A stretch of DNA of 64,000 nucleotides from Planctomycetota bacterium (lineage in GTDB: Bacteria; Planctomycetota; Phycisphaerae; UBA1845; UTPLA1), in NCBI GenBank assembly GCA_016235815.1, contig JACRIM010000017.1, positions 1-64,000 of the forward strand, given 5' to 3'. Below, piece after piece: positions 36,252 through 44,304 of the stretch. How positions within the stretch are numbered: position 1 is the first letter of the stretch; each line of letters begins with the position of its first letter. Both the position numbers and the translations under genes were made by a program. The notes under the pieces were generated by a model. The model was not told where the DNA came from. It ran no database searches and worked only from the letters and a program-made list of their open reading frames with translations.

Positions 36252-36463
36252 AGAGTACTGGCCCTGCGAAGGTCGGCCACGGCGTTTTCATCGATCACGC
36301 CTTTACCGGCAATCTCGTCGAGCAGAGAAAGGTCTGGAGCGCCGTTTCCGGCTGCGCCGGCATCAAAGACAACCAAGTCGACTAATCGTCCGCGCAGATC
36401 CGCCAACTCGGGTGAATCCAGCAGCGAAGATTCAAGCTTTCCGTGGACTCGAATGGGCTTCAT
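36248..36463 (-). CDS. vapB: VapB-type antitoxin
   Basis: 71 residues, located directly before vapC with a four-base overlap. The N-terminus (PIRVHGKLESSLLD) could form the DNA-binding strand or hook, and the acidic C-terminus (GAPDLSLLDEIAGKGVIDEN) the toxin-binding helix. The family match is weak, so the call rests mainly on position. GAGG lies about eight bases before ATG. Confidence 0.7.
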   Translation of the reverse strand: MKPIRVHGKLESSLLDSPELADLRGRLVDLVVFDAGAAGNGAPDLSLLDEIAGKGVIDENAVADLRRASTL

Positions 36464-36517
36464 AGTCTGACCTCGCTGTCCCGCAACGTCGGAGTACTCG
36501 CATGACGATGCACTTCT

Positions 36518-36523
36518 ATTATA
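36518..36523 (-). promoter_or_regulatory. Candidate -10 box for vapBC
   Basis: TATAAT on the minus strand, about 55 bases before the vapB start. No strong -35 was found. It implies a leader of about 50 bases. Confidence 0.45.
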
Positions 36524-36571
36524 GTGATATTCCTTCCAGTTCGGTCATTTGGCCAGCCATTGGTCCGCGAA

Positions 36572-37627
36572 TCACACCTTCGCCCCGCCCAGCCGCTCGG
36601 GTTGCACGATCCCGCGCAAATCCCCGCTGTTGAGAATGCGGATATCCCCCACGCCGTACTTCATCATTGCCAGTCGTGTGAGGCCCAGTCCGAAGGCGAA
36701 GCCGGTGTATTCGTGCGGGTCGATCTTGCCGTGTCGCAGCACGTTTGGGTGCACCATGCCGCAGGGCAGGATCTCCACCCAGCCGCTGCGTTTGCACGTC
36801 GGGCAGCCCTTGCCGTCGCAGATGGCGCAGCTCATGTCCAGCTCGAAGCCCGGCTCGACAAACGGGAAGAACCCCGGCCGCAGCCGCACCTTCACATCAC
36901 GGTGAAACACCTCGCGGAGCAGCAGCTTCATGAACGCGATCAAGTGGGCGATACTGATGTCTTTGTCGATCAGCAGGCCCTCAAGCTGGTAGAACGTGTT
37001 CTCGTGCGAGGCGTCGATTGCCTCGTAGCGGAAACACCGCCCGGGCGCGATGACGCGAATCGGCGGCCCGTAGCGGAGCATGGCCCGCACCTGACAGGGG
37101 CTGGTGTGCGTTCGCAACAGCCAGCCGTTTGTCAGCCAGAAAGTATCTTGCGCATCGCGCGCCGGGTGCATGGCCGGGATGTTCAGCGCTTCGAAGTTGT
37201 AAAACTCCGTCTCCATTTCCGGGCCGCCGACGACGGCGAACCCCAAGCTGCTGAAGATGCGTTCCACTTCGCGCTGCACGATCGTCACTGGATGCAGGCC
37301 CCCGCGCAGCGTCCGCGCCGGCGGCAGTGTCGGGTCGAAATCGCTTGCACTTTTTCGTTCGCTGGCCACACCCGCCGCGCGAAGGGCGTCCATAGCGGCT
37401 GCGAATTTCTCCGCGATGAGCTGCTTTGTCTTATTGATGTTTTGTCCGGCCTGCCCCCGCTCCTCCGCCGCGAACGACTTGATCGACTTCATCGCCTCGG
37501 CCAGCGGCCCCTTGGTAATCTTCGATTCCGCGGCCCGAAGGGCGTCCGCCGTCCTCGCCTCGGAGACCGCACCCGCGGCCTCTGACTCGATCCGGGTTAG
37601 CAAATGGGCAAGTTCGTTCAGGTCCAC
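36572..37627 (-). CDS. pheS: Phenylalanyl-tRNA synthetase alpha subunit
   Basis: 351 residues starting at GTG 37627. An N-terminal coiled coil is followed by the class II core: HPVTIVQREVERIFSSLGF (motif 1), FRYEAIDASHENTFYQLEG (motif 2), and GFAFGLGLTRLAMMKYG (motif 3). A four-cysteine block (CAICDGKGCPTC) may bind zinc. The beta subunit gene pheT is not adjacent, unlike the common pheST operon. Confidence 0.96.
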   Translation of the reverse strand: MDLNELAHLLTRIESEAAGAVSEARTADALRAAESKITKGPLAEAMKSIKSFAAEERGQAGQNINKTKQLIAEKFAAAMDALRAAGVASERKSASDFDPTLPPARTLRGGLHPVTIVQREVERIFSSLGFAVVGGPEMETEFYNFEALNIPAMHPARDAQDTFWLTNGWLLRTHTSPCQVRAMLRYGPPIRVIAPGRCFRYEAIDASHENTFYQLEGLLIDKDISIAHLIAFMKLLLREVFHRDVKVRLRPGFFPFVEPGFELDMSCAICDGKGCPTCKRSGWVEILPCGMVHPNVLRHGKIDPHEYTGFAFGLGLTRLAMMKYGVGDIRILNSGDLRGIVQPERLGGAKV

Positions 37628-37866
37628 GCGTCGTATATCTCCGTCTGATAACAGGTTATATGTAAGGGCAGTCGTGGGGCCTTACAAGTCGGCCCGGTGG
37701 CGCTCCAAAAGGCGAAGGTACCTCACTCTTTTTCCGCTCAAGTCGGCAATAGTCCCATACACTTGGGCGTTTCATTACCTGAGGACCGGCCTCTGCCCTG
37801 TCCCGCCAATCTCCGGTGCGAGTGGGCGCCGGAAAGTCAATAATCCGAGGATGGAGAGTGTTTCCC
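37628..37866. other. Divergent intergenic region pheS / peroxidase
   Basis: About 240 bases between the divergent pheS and di-haem peroxidase genes. It must hold promoters for both. I see no T-box-like or attenuator structure that I can support by eye. Confidence 0.35.
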
Positions 37867-39687
37867 ATGACGACGCGAACCCGCGCAATCAGCTCCGTTG
37901 CCATCTGTCTTGTCCTTCGTATGGCCGGTAGTGCCGCTGCCCAGCCCCCGCCACCCCCTCCGTTCCCGCCGGTAACTGCTCCTCCGGAGAACCCGATCAC
38001 CGAACAAAAGCGCATCCTTGGCAAGCTCCTTTTCTGGGATGAACAGCTCTCCAGCGACAATACTGTTTCCTGCGGAACCTGCCACAAGCCCGGATTCGGC
38101 GGCGCCGACCCGCGAATCGCGCGCAATCCACACACGGACAATGCCCTCAACACGCCCGACGACATCATCGGCTCGCGCGGCACGATTCGCTCCGATGCGA
38201 CGAACAAGTACTTCCGCGATCCGGTTTTTGTGCTCCAGGCTCAGATCACGGCCCGCGCGGCGAACCCGTTCATCAACGCCATGTTTGCCCCCGATCTCTT
38301 TTGGGATGGCCGAGCGCGCACGACGTTCGTCAATCCCGAGACTGGGCTGACCAGCATCGCCACCGGCGGCGCGCTGGAGAGCCAGGCCGTCGGGCCGATC
38401 GTCAGTAGTATCGAAATGGGCCACGATGGTCGCCCGTGGTCCGAAGTGACGGCGAAACTCGCCGTCGTTACGCCGATGATCCTTGCTCGAAATCTCCCTG
38501 TTGATATGGCCGCTGCGATCACCGGCGGCGCAAGCTACCCGAGCCTCTTTGCCGCCGCATTTGGGGATCCGGCCATCACGGCCGAGCGCATCGGCTTTGC
38601 CCTTGCGACTTACGAGCGGACGCTCACCGCGAATCAGACGCCGTGGGACGCTTTCCGCGCCGGCAACGCGGCCGCCCTCACGCCGGCACAGGTCAACGGG
38701 TTAAATACGTTGCAGGCGTCTCCCTGCTTCGTCTGCCATACGCCGCCTCTGTTCACGAATAACAGTTTTCAAAATATCGGTCTGCGCCCGATCGGGGAGG
38801 ACAACGGTCGACAGGCTGTCACCGGCAACCCCGGCGATCGCGGACGGTTCAAGGTGCCGACGCTTCGGAATGTCGGACTCAAGCCCACCTTCATGCACAA
38901 CGGGCAGTTCACCACGCTGAACCAGGTCATCGGCTTCTATGCCAACGGTGCGGCACAATTTCCCGATAACAAGTCGCCGATCCTGCCTGTTGCATTGCCC
39001 CCGCCGACGGTTCCAAACGTGGTGGATTTCCTTGCCAACGGCCTGACGGATCCGCGCGTTCGCAATGAGCAGTTTCCCTTCGACCGGCCATTGCTGAACT
39101 CGGAGAATCAATTTCCCAATCCTTCGCTCATCGGCGGTGGCACGGTCGGCAGTGGTGGTCTGACGCCCGCGATGATCGCCATCAGCCCGCCGAACCTGAA
39201 TAACATTGACTTCAAGGTCGGTGTGAACGGCGCCCTCGGTGGCGCTCAGGCGTTCCTCGCTCTGTCCACGCAGCCACCGGCCGGTGGTGTGCTCATCAGC
39301 CCAACGATGCACGGGCCTATCACGCTCAGCGGCGTTGGCAACGGCCAGGGCTTCGGCACATGGCAAAATCCGATTGACCAGACCATGATCGATTCGTGCG
39401 ACGTGTACGTTCAATGGCAGGTTTCCGATCCCGCGGCGGCCGGCGGCGTGGCGTTCTCACCGGTCGCGCATCTTCGCATGATCCCCTATCTCTGCGGCGG
39501 CGATATGAACTGCGACGGCGAGAACAACGGCCTCGACATCCAGGCGTTTGTGCTCGCGGTGCTCGACCCGGTCGGCTACGAAGCCAGCCACCCTGGTTGT
39601 AACCGCGCCCACGGCGACCTGAACGGCGACAACCTCGTCAACGTGCAGGACGTTGCCCAGTTCATAAATGAAGTGACGGCGCAATAG
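37867..39687 (+). CDS. Di-haem cytochrome c peroxidase-like protein with dockerin
   Basis: 606 residues from ATG 37867, where a signal peptide begins. Two c-type haem motifs are present, CGTCH near residue 74 and CFVCH near 290, in the MauG/CcpA layout (LGKLLFWDEQLSSDNTVSC, RGRFKVPTLRNVGLKPTFMH). This class reduces H2O2 or oxidises substrates in the periplasm. The C-terminal ~65 residues form a dockerin-like calcium pair (GGDMNCDGENNGLDIQAF, GDLNGDNLVNVQDVAQF). A ~140-residue unassigned beta-rich domain lies between. The dockerin suggests attachment to another exported protein. Confidence 0.88.
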   Translation: MTTRTRAISSVAICLVLRMAGSAAAQPPPPPPFPPVTAPPENPITEQKRILGKLLFWDEQLSSDNTVSCGTCHKPGFGGADPRIARNPHTDNALNTPDDIIGSRGTIRSDATNKYFRDPVFVLQAQITARAANPFINAMFAPDLFWDGRARTTFVNPETGLTSIATGGALESQAVGPIVSSIEMGHDGRPWSEVTAKLAVVTPMILARNLPVDMAAAITGGASYPSLFAAAFGDPAITAERIGFALATYERTLTANQTPWDAFRAGNAAALTPAQVNGLNTLQASPCFVCHTPPLFTNNSFQNIGLRPIGEDNGRQAVTGNPGDRGRFKVPTLRNVGLKPTFMHNGQFTTLNQVIGFYANGAAQFPDNKSPILPVALPPPTVPNVVDFLANGLTDPRVRNEQFPFDRPLLNSENQFPNPSLIGGGTVGSGGLTPAMIAISPPNLNNIDFKVGVNGALGGAQAFLALSTQPPAGGVLISPTMHGPITLSGVGNGQGFGTWQNPIDQTMIDSCDVYVQWQVSDPAAAGGVAFSPVAHLRMIPYLCGGDMNCDGENNGLDIQAFVLAVLDPVGYEASHPGCNRAHGDLNGDNLVNVQDVAQFINEVTAQ

Positions 39688-39701
39688 CCATGCGTTATGA
39701 C

Positions 39702-40088
39702 TTACTTGCTTCCATTGTCGGCCGACTTTTTGTGAATCTGCCCGACCTTTTCGAGTATTTCAAGTAGATATTTTGTTGGAACATAACCTCTGATCTCTCG
39801 TATTTCGCTTGGGCGAAGGATTACCAACCAGTCGCAGACAGCAGCGCATCGGCGAGCCAAGCCAGTTGCAGGATGCCCACCTCGATACCAAGGGAGTTCA
39901 ACGTAGGAGCCTGGAACTGATTCTGGGATCAATGTCGAGACGGCAACTCCAACAATGGGTGAATCAAGTAAGATTTCGGAGTCAGCTGTAATAATCACAA
40001 GTGGTCGAGTTTTTAGCGTTCCACTGCGGTCTGGTATGCCGGCCCATACTATTGACCCCTGTTTGAGACTCGGTGGTGCTGGATTCAC
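39702..40088 (-). CDS. PemK/MazF-like toxin
   Basis: 128 residues. The start QGSIVWAGIPDRSGTLKTRP fits the MazF/PemK barrel opening (G-x-I-x-W, then a K-x-RPxxII). Later blocks (VGVAVSTLI, SYVELPW) follow the same fold. MazF-type proteins are sequence-specific mRNA interferases. The protein is somewhat longer and less canonical than E. coli MazF. It follows a small gene by 12 bases that is a natural antitoxin candidate. Confidence 0.75.
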   Translation of the reverse strand: MNPAPPSLKQGSIVWAGIPDRSGTLKTRPLVIITADSEILLDSPIVGVAVSTLIPESVPGSYVELPWYRGGHPATGLARRCAAVCDWLVILRPSEIREIRGYVPTKYLLEILEKVGQIHKKSADNGSK

Positions 40089-40100
40089 TCACCCATTCTC

Positions 40101-40331
40101 TCAGGCTTCAAAGGGATCAGTCGTATCATCATACCAGTCTTGTGGAGGGCGAGTCGAAATCTGAGCTGCCCACTTCAGCAAAATTGGATTCGACGGAGTG
40201 GAGCTCGCCAATCGCCCTTCAATTGCGGAACAAGCAAGGGACTGCTCAAGCTTGACAGGATGCCACGGAAAACCGCTTGAATTCGTCTCGGCGATTCGAA
40301 GCTCGCTAGTAGTTGGTTGTAGACTTGTCAT
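40101..40331 (-). CDS. Candidate antitoxin upstream of the MazF-like gene
   Basis: 76 residues, ending 12 bases before the MazF-like start on the same strand. No DNA-binding motif is obvious. The tail WYDDTTDPFEA is acidic and aromatic, as in many MazF-binding antitoxin tails. I do not recognise the family, so the assignment rests on position, size and tail composition. Confidence 0.5.
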   Translation of the reverse strand: MTSLQPTTSELRIAETNSSGFPWHPVKLEQSLACSAIEGRLASSTPSNPILLKWAAQISTRPPQDWYDDTTDPFEA

Positions 40332-40361
40332 ACTGGTTCGGTCTCGTCGTTAACCTTGATC

Positions 40362-40763
40362 TTATTCAGAAGCATGCTTGATGTAAAGTGGACGTTGCTG
40401 CAGTATCGCGCCATCTGCTTTTAGCACGACCCAGTATTTCCCTTCTCTTTCGAACACTAAATTTGCAAGCGTGACATTGACGTCTGATATTGCCAATGGG
40501 TCATCGGCTCTTAATGGTCCGCTAATGCGAACGATCTCGGTTCCACTCTGCTCGTGCTCGACCGCCAATTCCAAGTTGTATTCGCCCTTTCCATTGGTCA
40601 ATGTGAATAAAACAACCAGTTTTCCGTGGGCGCAGGGCATGGTTGGGGCATTGATTGTGTTGAATACGCCGACGACGATCAGTTTTTTTGTCTGTTCATC
40701 GCGGTAAACATCGTCACAGACGACAATCGAAATGCAGGTTAGTTTTTCAGGATTCGTATTCAT
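40362..40763 (-). CDS. DUF6941-like protein
   Basis: About 133 residues from ATG 40763; ATG 40784 or TTG 40787 are alternatives placed nearer the promoter. The opening (ISIVVCDDVYRDEQTKKLIV, VGVFNTI) matches a family of short beta-sandwich proteins annotated DUF6941. There is no catalytic motif or signal peptide. It sits alone between the MazF-like operon and the arsenic operon; role unknown. Coordinates are 40362-40763 on the minus strand. Confidence 0.6.
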   Translation of the reverse strand: MNTNPEKLTCISIVVCDDVYRDEQTKKLIVVGVFNTINAPTMPCAHGKLVVLFTLTNGKGEYNLELAVEHEQSGTEIVRISGPLRADDPLAISDVNVTLANLVFEREGKYWVVLKADGAILQQRPLYIKHASE

Positions 40764-40795
40764 GGCATTTTCAAAGCAGCTCATCAATAACTACG

Positions 40796-40824
40796 AGTAT
40801 ACGTCGCATTCCCACGGGCGCCAA
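40796..40824 (-). promoter_or_regulatory. Sigma70-like promoter of the DUF6941-like gene
   Basis: On the minus strand, TTGGCG, a 17-base spacer, then TATACT (plus-strand 40796-40801). The transcript would begin about five bases before ATG 40784, or about 26 before ATG 40763, and no Shine-Dalgarno is visible at either. Confidence 0.65.
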
Positions 40825-40876
40825 CCCAAAACTGCCCCCGGAAGACTTCAGGAACGGCTCGCAGCGGTTCAGCGAC

Positions 40877-40904
40877 TTGACGCGGCCCACCGGGTCGTTA
40901 TACT
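40877..40904 (+). promoter_or_regulatory. arsR promoter with start codon at +1
   Basis: TTGACG (40877-40882), 16-base spacer, TATACT (40899-40904), then six bases and GTG 40911. The expected transcription start coincides with GTG, giving a leaderless arsR transcript. There is no Shine-Dalgarno before GTG 40911 or ATG 40920. Confidence 0.75.
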
Positions 40905-40910
40905 TGCATA

Positions 40911-41285
40911 GTGACGCAAATGAGCAAGAGACATGCGACATCCAGAACCACTGCCTGCTGCGACCTTGCCGGCATCCTCCCGCCGCGGTTCTTCAAGGCA
41001 TTGGGCGATCCCAATCGAATCGCCTTGTTGGCTCGCCTCGCCGCGTGCGGCCGGCCCTGTGGCGTGACGGAGATGGCGGCCTGTTGCCCGATTGACTTCT
41101 CGGTCACTTCACGACACCTCGCGATCCTCCGGGACGCGGGGATCATCCATTCCGAAAAGCGCGGCAAGGAAGTCCACTACGCCGTGCGATTTCAGGAGAT
41201 TTCCACGGCCCTTCGCGCCATGGCCGATGCCCTCGATGGCTGCTGCCCGTCGCGCAAAACGAAAGCGAAAGGAACGACCAAATGA
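40911..41285 (+). CDS. arsR: ArsR-family metalloregulator
   Basis: 124 residues from GTG 40911 (ATG 40920 possible). The winged helix-turn-helix is clear (FFKALGDPNRIALLARLA, FSVTSRHLAILRDAGIIH, SEKRGKEVHYAV). Cys pairs CC near residue 16 and CGRPC...CC at ~46-59 could bind arsenite; the second set lies close to the recognition helix. It should repress the arsR-arsM-acr3 operon and be released by As(III). It overlaps arsM by four bases (ATGA). Confidence 0.93.
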   Translation: MTQMSKRHATSRTTACCDLAGILPPRFFKALGDPNRIALLARLAACGRPCGVTEMAACCPIDFSVTSRHLAILRDAGIIHSEKRGKEVHYAVRFQEISTALRAMADALDGCCPSRKTKAKGTTK

Positions 41286-42091
41286 ACTCCACCAAGTCCA
41301 TCCATGACTCCGTTGCCGAGGCCTATGCCAAAGCCGTTGTTGCTCCCAAATCCTCCGGCTGTTGCGGCGGCGGCACGCCCAAGGGCGTTCTCGCCAAGGT
41401 TGCCGGCTATCAGCGAGAAGAACTGGCGAAGCTCCCTGCCGATGCCGTCGTGAACTCCTTCGGCTGTGGGAATCCGCTGGCCTTCAGCGATGTTCGCCCC
41501 GGCGACGTGGTTCTCGATCTTGGCAGCGGCGCGGGGATTGATCTCCTCATCGCTTCTGAAAAAGTCGGCCCCACCGGCCGCGTCATCGGCGTCGACATGA
41601 CCGATGCCATGATCGAGCGTGCCCGGGCCAACATCGCCACGGCCGGCATTACAAACGTCGAGGTTCGCAAGGGGCTGATCGAGTCATTGCCGGTCGAATC
41701 GTCCAGCGTCGATTGGGTTATTTCCAATTGCGTTATCAATCTCTCACCGGATAAGCCGCACGTCTTTGCCGAAATCGCCCGTGTCCTTCGCGCCGGCGGG
41801 CACATGCGCGTCTCCGATGTCGTTGTCGAAGATCTCCCCCTCTCTATCCGACAGAGCCAGTCTCTCTACGGTTGCTGCGTGGCCGGCGCGGTCAGCGAGT
41901 CGGCGTATCTGCAGGGCCTTCGCGACGCAGGCATGGTCGATGTCGAAGTGCGCGACCGCGCCGTCTACACCGCCGCCCAACTCCGCGCCCTCGCCGGTTC
42001 GGAGGTCCTGAACGACCCGGCCGCCGCCGAAATGCTCGGCACATTGGAAGGCAAGGTCTGGAGCGCGATCATCGTCGCACGGAAGCCATAA
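41282..42091 (+). CDS. arsM: Arsenite S-adenosylmethionine methyltransferase
   Basis: 269 residues. The Rossmann SAM motif DLGSGAGIDLLIA and GVDMTDAMIERARANI are typical. The three arsenic-binding cysteines of ArsM correspond to Cys62 (FGCGNP), Cys150 (ISNCVINL) and Cys199 (YGCCVAGAV), and an extra pair CCGGG lies near 27. ArsM methylates As(III) to volatile or exportable methylarsenicals in the cytoplasm. It lies second in an arsR-arsM-acr3 operon, with the start overlapping arsR. Confidence 0.96.
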   Translation: MNSTKSIHDSVAEAYAKAVVAPKSSGCCGGGTPKGVLAKVAGYQREELAKLPADAVVNSFGCGNPLAFSDVRPGDVVLDLGSGAGIDLLIASEKVGPTGRVIGVDMTDAMIERARANIATAGITNVEVRKGLIESLPVESSSVDWVISNCVINLSPDKPHVFAEIARVLRAGGHMRVSDVVVEDLPLSIRQSQSLYGCCVAGAVSESAYLQGLRDAGMVDVEVRDRAVYTAAQLRALAGSEVLNDPAAAEMLGTLEGKVWSAIIVARKP

Positions 42092-42113
42092 CACCGCGTT
42101 TCGGAGTATTGCC

Positions 42114-43253
42114 ATGAATGTCGAGCATGATGTCCGACGCCTCAACATCTTTGAACGCTACCTCAGTCTCTGGGTGGCGTTTTGTATGGTTGCGGGCATC
42201 GCACTTGGCAAGATCGCGCCGCAGTTCATCAGCGGACTTCGCCGCCTTGAGTTCGGCGCAGGCAGCCAGATCAATATCCCCATCGCCGTCCTCATCTGGC
42301 TCATGATTTACCCCATGATGTTGAAGGTGGACTTCGCTTCCGTGCTTCGCGTGCGCGAACGACCGCGCGGCCTGCTCGTAACCTGCTTCGTGAATTGGAT
42401 GGTCAAACCTTTCAGCATGGCCCTGATCGGGTGGCTGTTCTTCAAGGTACTGTTTCTTCCATTGATCGGAAAAGAGTTGGCCGATCAATACATCGCGGGC
42501 GTCATCATCCTTGCCGCCGCGCCGTGCACGGCGATGGTTTTTGTGTGGAGTTACCTGACACGCGGGGACGCAGCGTACACGCTTGTTCAGGTGTCGGTGA
42601 ACGACCTTTTGATGCTCGTGCTCTTTGCTCCGATCGTCACGTTTCTTGTCGCGGGGGCATCGGCGCTCACCGTGCCGTTCATGGTGCTGGTGTACGCGGT
42701 GATTGCGTTTATCGTGATCCCGCTTGTTGCCGGCTCAATCACCCGCGTTCTTCTGATTCGCTCGCGTGGCGCGGCCTGGTTTGAGTCGACGTTTCTCCCT
42801 CGCTTTCACCCCGTCGCCGTTCTCTCCCTGCTCGGCACGCTCGTGCTGATCTTCGCATTCCAAGCCGACAACATCACGTCCCGCTACCTGCATGTACTTC
42901 TCATCGCCGTGCCGATCCTGATTCAGGTCTATTTCAACTCGTCACTTGCGTACGGTCTGATGAAACTACTGCGCGTGCCCCACGCCGTCGCCGCCCCGGG
43001 CGCATTGATTGGAGCCAGCAACTTCTTTGAACTCGCTGTCGCAACGGCCATTGCCCTCTACGGCCCCGACTCCGGCGCGGCCCTGGCCACCGTTGTCGGC
43101 GTTCTCGTCGAAGTGCCCGTGATGCTGAGCGTCTGTGCATTTTGCAACCGTACGCGCCACTGGTTCCCGGCTGAATCCGCCGCCGGCTGCCCTTCGCCCG
43201 CACCGGGTTGTTGCTCAAACTGGCGCGACTTTGCTCAACCCGCAGCAGCGTAG
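42114..43253 (+). CDS. acr3: Acr3-type arsenite efflux permease
   Basis: 379 residues with about ten membrane helices. Cys138 in AAAPCTAMVF is the conserved substrate cysteine of Acr3 (the AAPCTxMVFVWS motif). A later block, APGALIGASNFFELAVATA, is also family-specific. It exports As(OH)3 driven by the proton gradient. The C-terminal tail (CPSPAPGCCSN) adds three cysteines that most Acr3 proteins lack and may pre-bind metalloid. It follows arsM after 22 bases. Confidence 0.95.
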   Translation: MNVEHDVRRLNIFERYLSLWVAFCMVAGIALGKIAPQFISGLRRLEFGAGSQINIPIAVLIWLMIYPMMLKVDFASVLRVRERPRGLLVTCFVNWMVKPFSMALIGWLFFKVLFLPLIGKELADQYIAGVIILAAAPCTAMVFVWSYLTRGDAAYTLVQVSVNDLLMLVLFAPIVTFLVAGASALTVPFMVLVYAVIAFIVIPLVAGSITRVLLIRSRGAAWFESTFLPRFHPVAVLSLLGTLVLIFAFQADNITSRYLHVLLIAVPILIQVYFNSSLAYGLMKLLRVPHAVAAPGALIGASNFFELAVATAIALYGPDSGAALATVVGVLVEVPVMLSVCAFCNRTRHWFPAESAAGCPSPAPGCCSNWRDFAQPAAA

Positions 43254-43282
43254 GTTCGATGTTGGTCCGATGTTCGGCCGCC

Positions 43283-43306
43283 GGCGGAAGCTGGACACCT
43301 TCCGCC
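43283..43306 (+). other. 8-bp inverted repeat before the GT2 gene
   Basis: GGCGGAAG (43283-43290), 8-base loop, CTTCCGCC (43299-43306), 13 bases before the first ATG of the glycosyltransferase. There is no T-run. It could be the acr3 terminator without a T-tract or a leader hairpin. Confidence 0.4.
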
Positions 43307-43319
43307 TTCGCCTCATACC

Positions 43320-44294
43320 ATGCTCCCCATGAAACTCATGGTCCAAATTCCCTGCCTCAACGAAGAGGAAACCCTGCCGGCCACCATCAAAGACATCCCC
43401 CGGCAGATCCCCGGAATCGACAAGGTCGAGATCCTCATCATTGACGATGGCTGTACCGATCGGACCGTCGAGGTCGCCCGTGAGATGGGCGTCGATCACA
43501 TTCTGAGCTTCCCCGGCAATCGCGGGCTTGGCCACGCCTTTGCCGCCGGCATGGACTTCTGCCTCGCCCACGGCGCCGACATCATCATTAATACCGACGG
43601 CGATAATCAGTATTACGGAGGCGACATCCCCAAACTGGTGAAGCCCATTCTTGAGGGCCGCGCCCACCTCGTCATCGGTGACCGCGAACCGGAGAAGGTG
43701 CCGCACTTTTCATTTATCAAGAAGAAGATGCAGACCGTTGGCAGCAAGGTCGTCAGTCGTCTTGCCGGCATGCACGTCCCCGACGTCCCCAGCGGTTTCA
43801 AGGCCTACAGCCGCGAGGCCGCCATGCGACTCGCGTGCTCGACCGATTTCGACCACACCGTCGATCATGTCATACAGGCCGGCCGCAAGCGGATCATCAC
43901 GGTGAGTGTGCCGATTCGCACGAATGACAAGCTGCGCGAGAGCCGACTGTTCACCAACATCGGTGTCTTCATCACCCGTTCCATCGGCATCATGGTGCGG
44001 GTGTATTCGTCCTACAAGGCGATGAAGATTTTTACCATTGCGGGCAGCGTACTATTCAGCCTCGGCTTCATCCTCGGCCTGCGATTCCTGTACTACTTCT
44101 GTTTCCACGATCAGACCGAGAGCGACAAGCATGTCCAGTCGCTCATCCTTGCGGCGATTCTCCTGCTCGCGGGGTTTCAGACCATGCTCACCGGCATCGT
44201 CGCCGACTTGCTCAATTCCAGTCGCGGTGTGCTGGAGGATGTGTCGTATCGTCTTCGGCGGATGGAGTCCGACCAGCGCGGCGATTCGGGATAG
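43320..44294 (+). CDS. Family 2 glycosyltransferase with two C-terminal membrane helices
   Basis: 324 residues; starts at ATG 43320 or 43329, neither with a clear Shine-Dalgarno. The GT-A fold shows QIPCLNEEETLPATI, IIDDGCTDRT and the NTDGDNQYYG (DxD-like) metal site. It closes with two helices (FTIAGSVLFSLGFILGLRFL, SLILAAILLLAGFQTML), as in dolichyl/polyprenyl-phosphate sugar synthases. It probably moves a sugar onto a lipid phosphate at the inner membrane; the sugar is unknown. Confidence 0.85.
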   Translation: MLPMKLMVQIPCLNEEETLPATIKDIPRQIPGIDKVEILIIDDGCTDRTVEVAREMGVDHILSFPGNRGLGHAFAAGMDFCLAHGADIIINTDGDNQYYGGDIPKLVKPILEGRAHLVIGDREPEKVPHFSFIKKKMQTVGSKVVSRLAGMHVPDVPSGFKAYSREAAMRLACSTDFDHTVDHVIQAGRKRIITVSVPIRTNDKLRESRLFTNIGVFITRSIGIMVRVYSSYKAMKIFTIAGSVLFSLGFILGLRFLYYFCFHDQTESDKHVQSLILAAILLLAGFQTMLTGIVADLLNSSRGVLEDVSYRLRRMESDQRGDSG

Positions 44295-44304
44295 TAGTCC
44301 GTGT

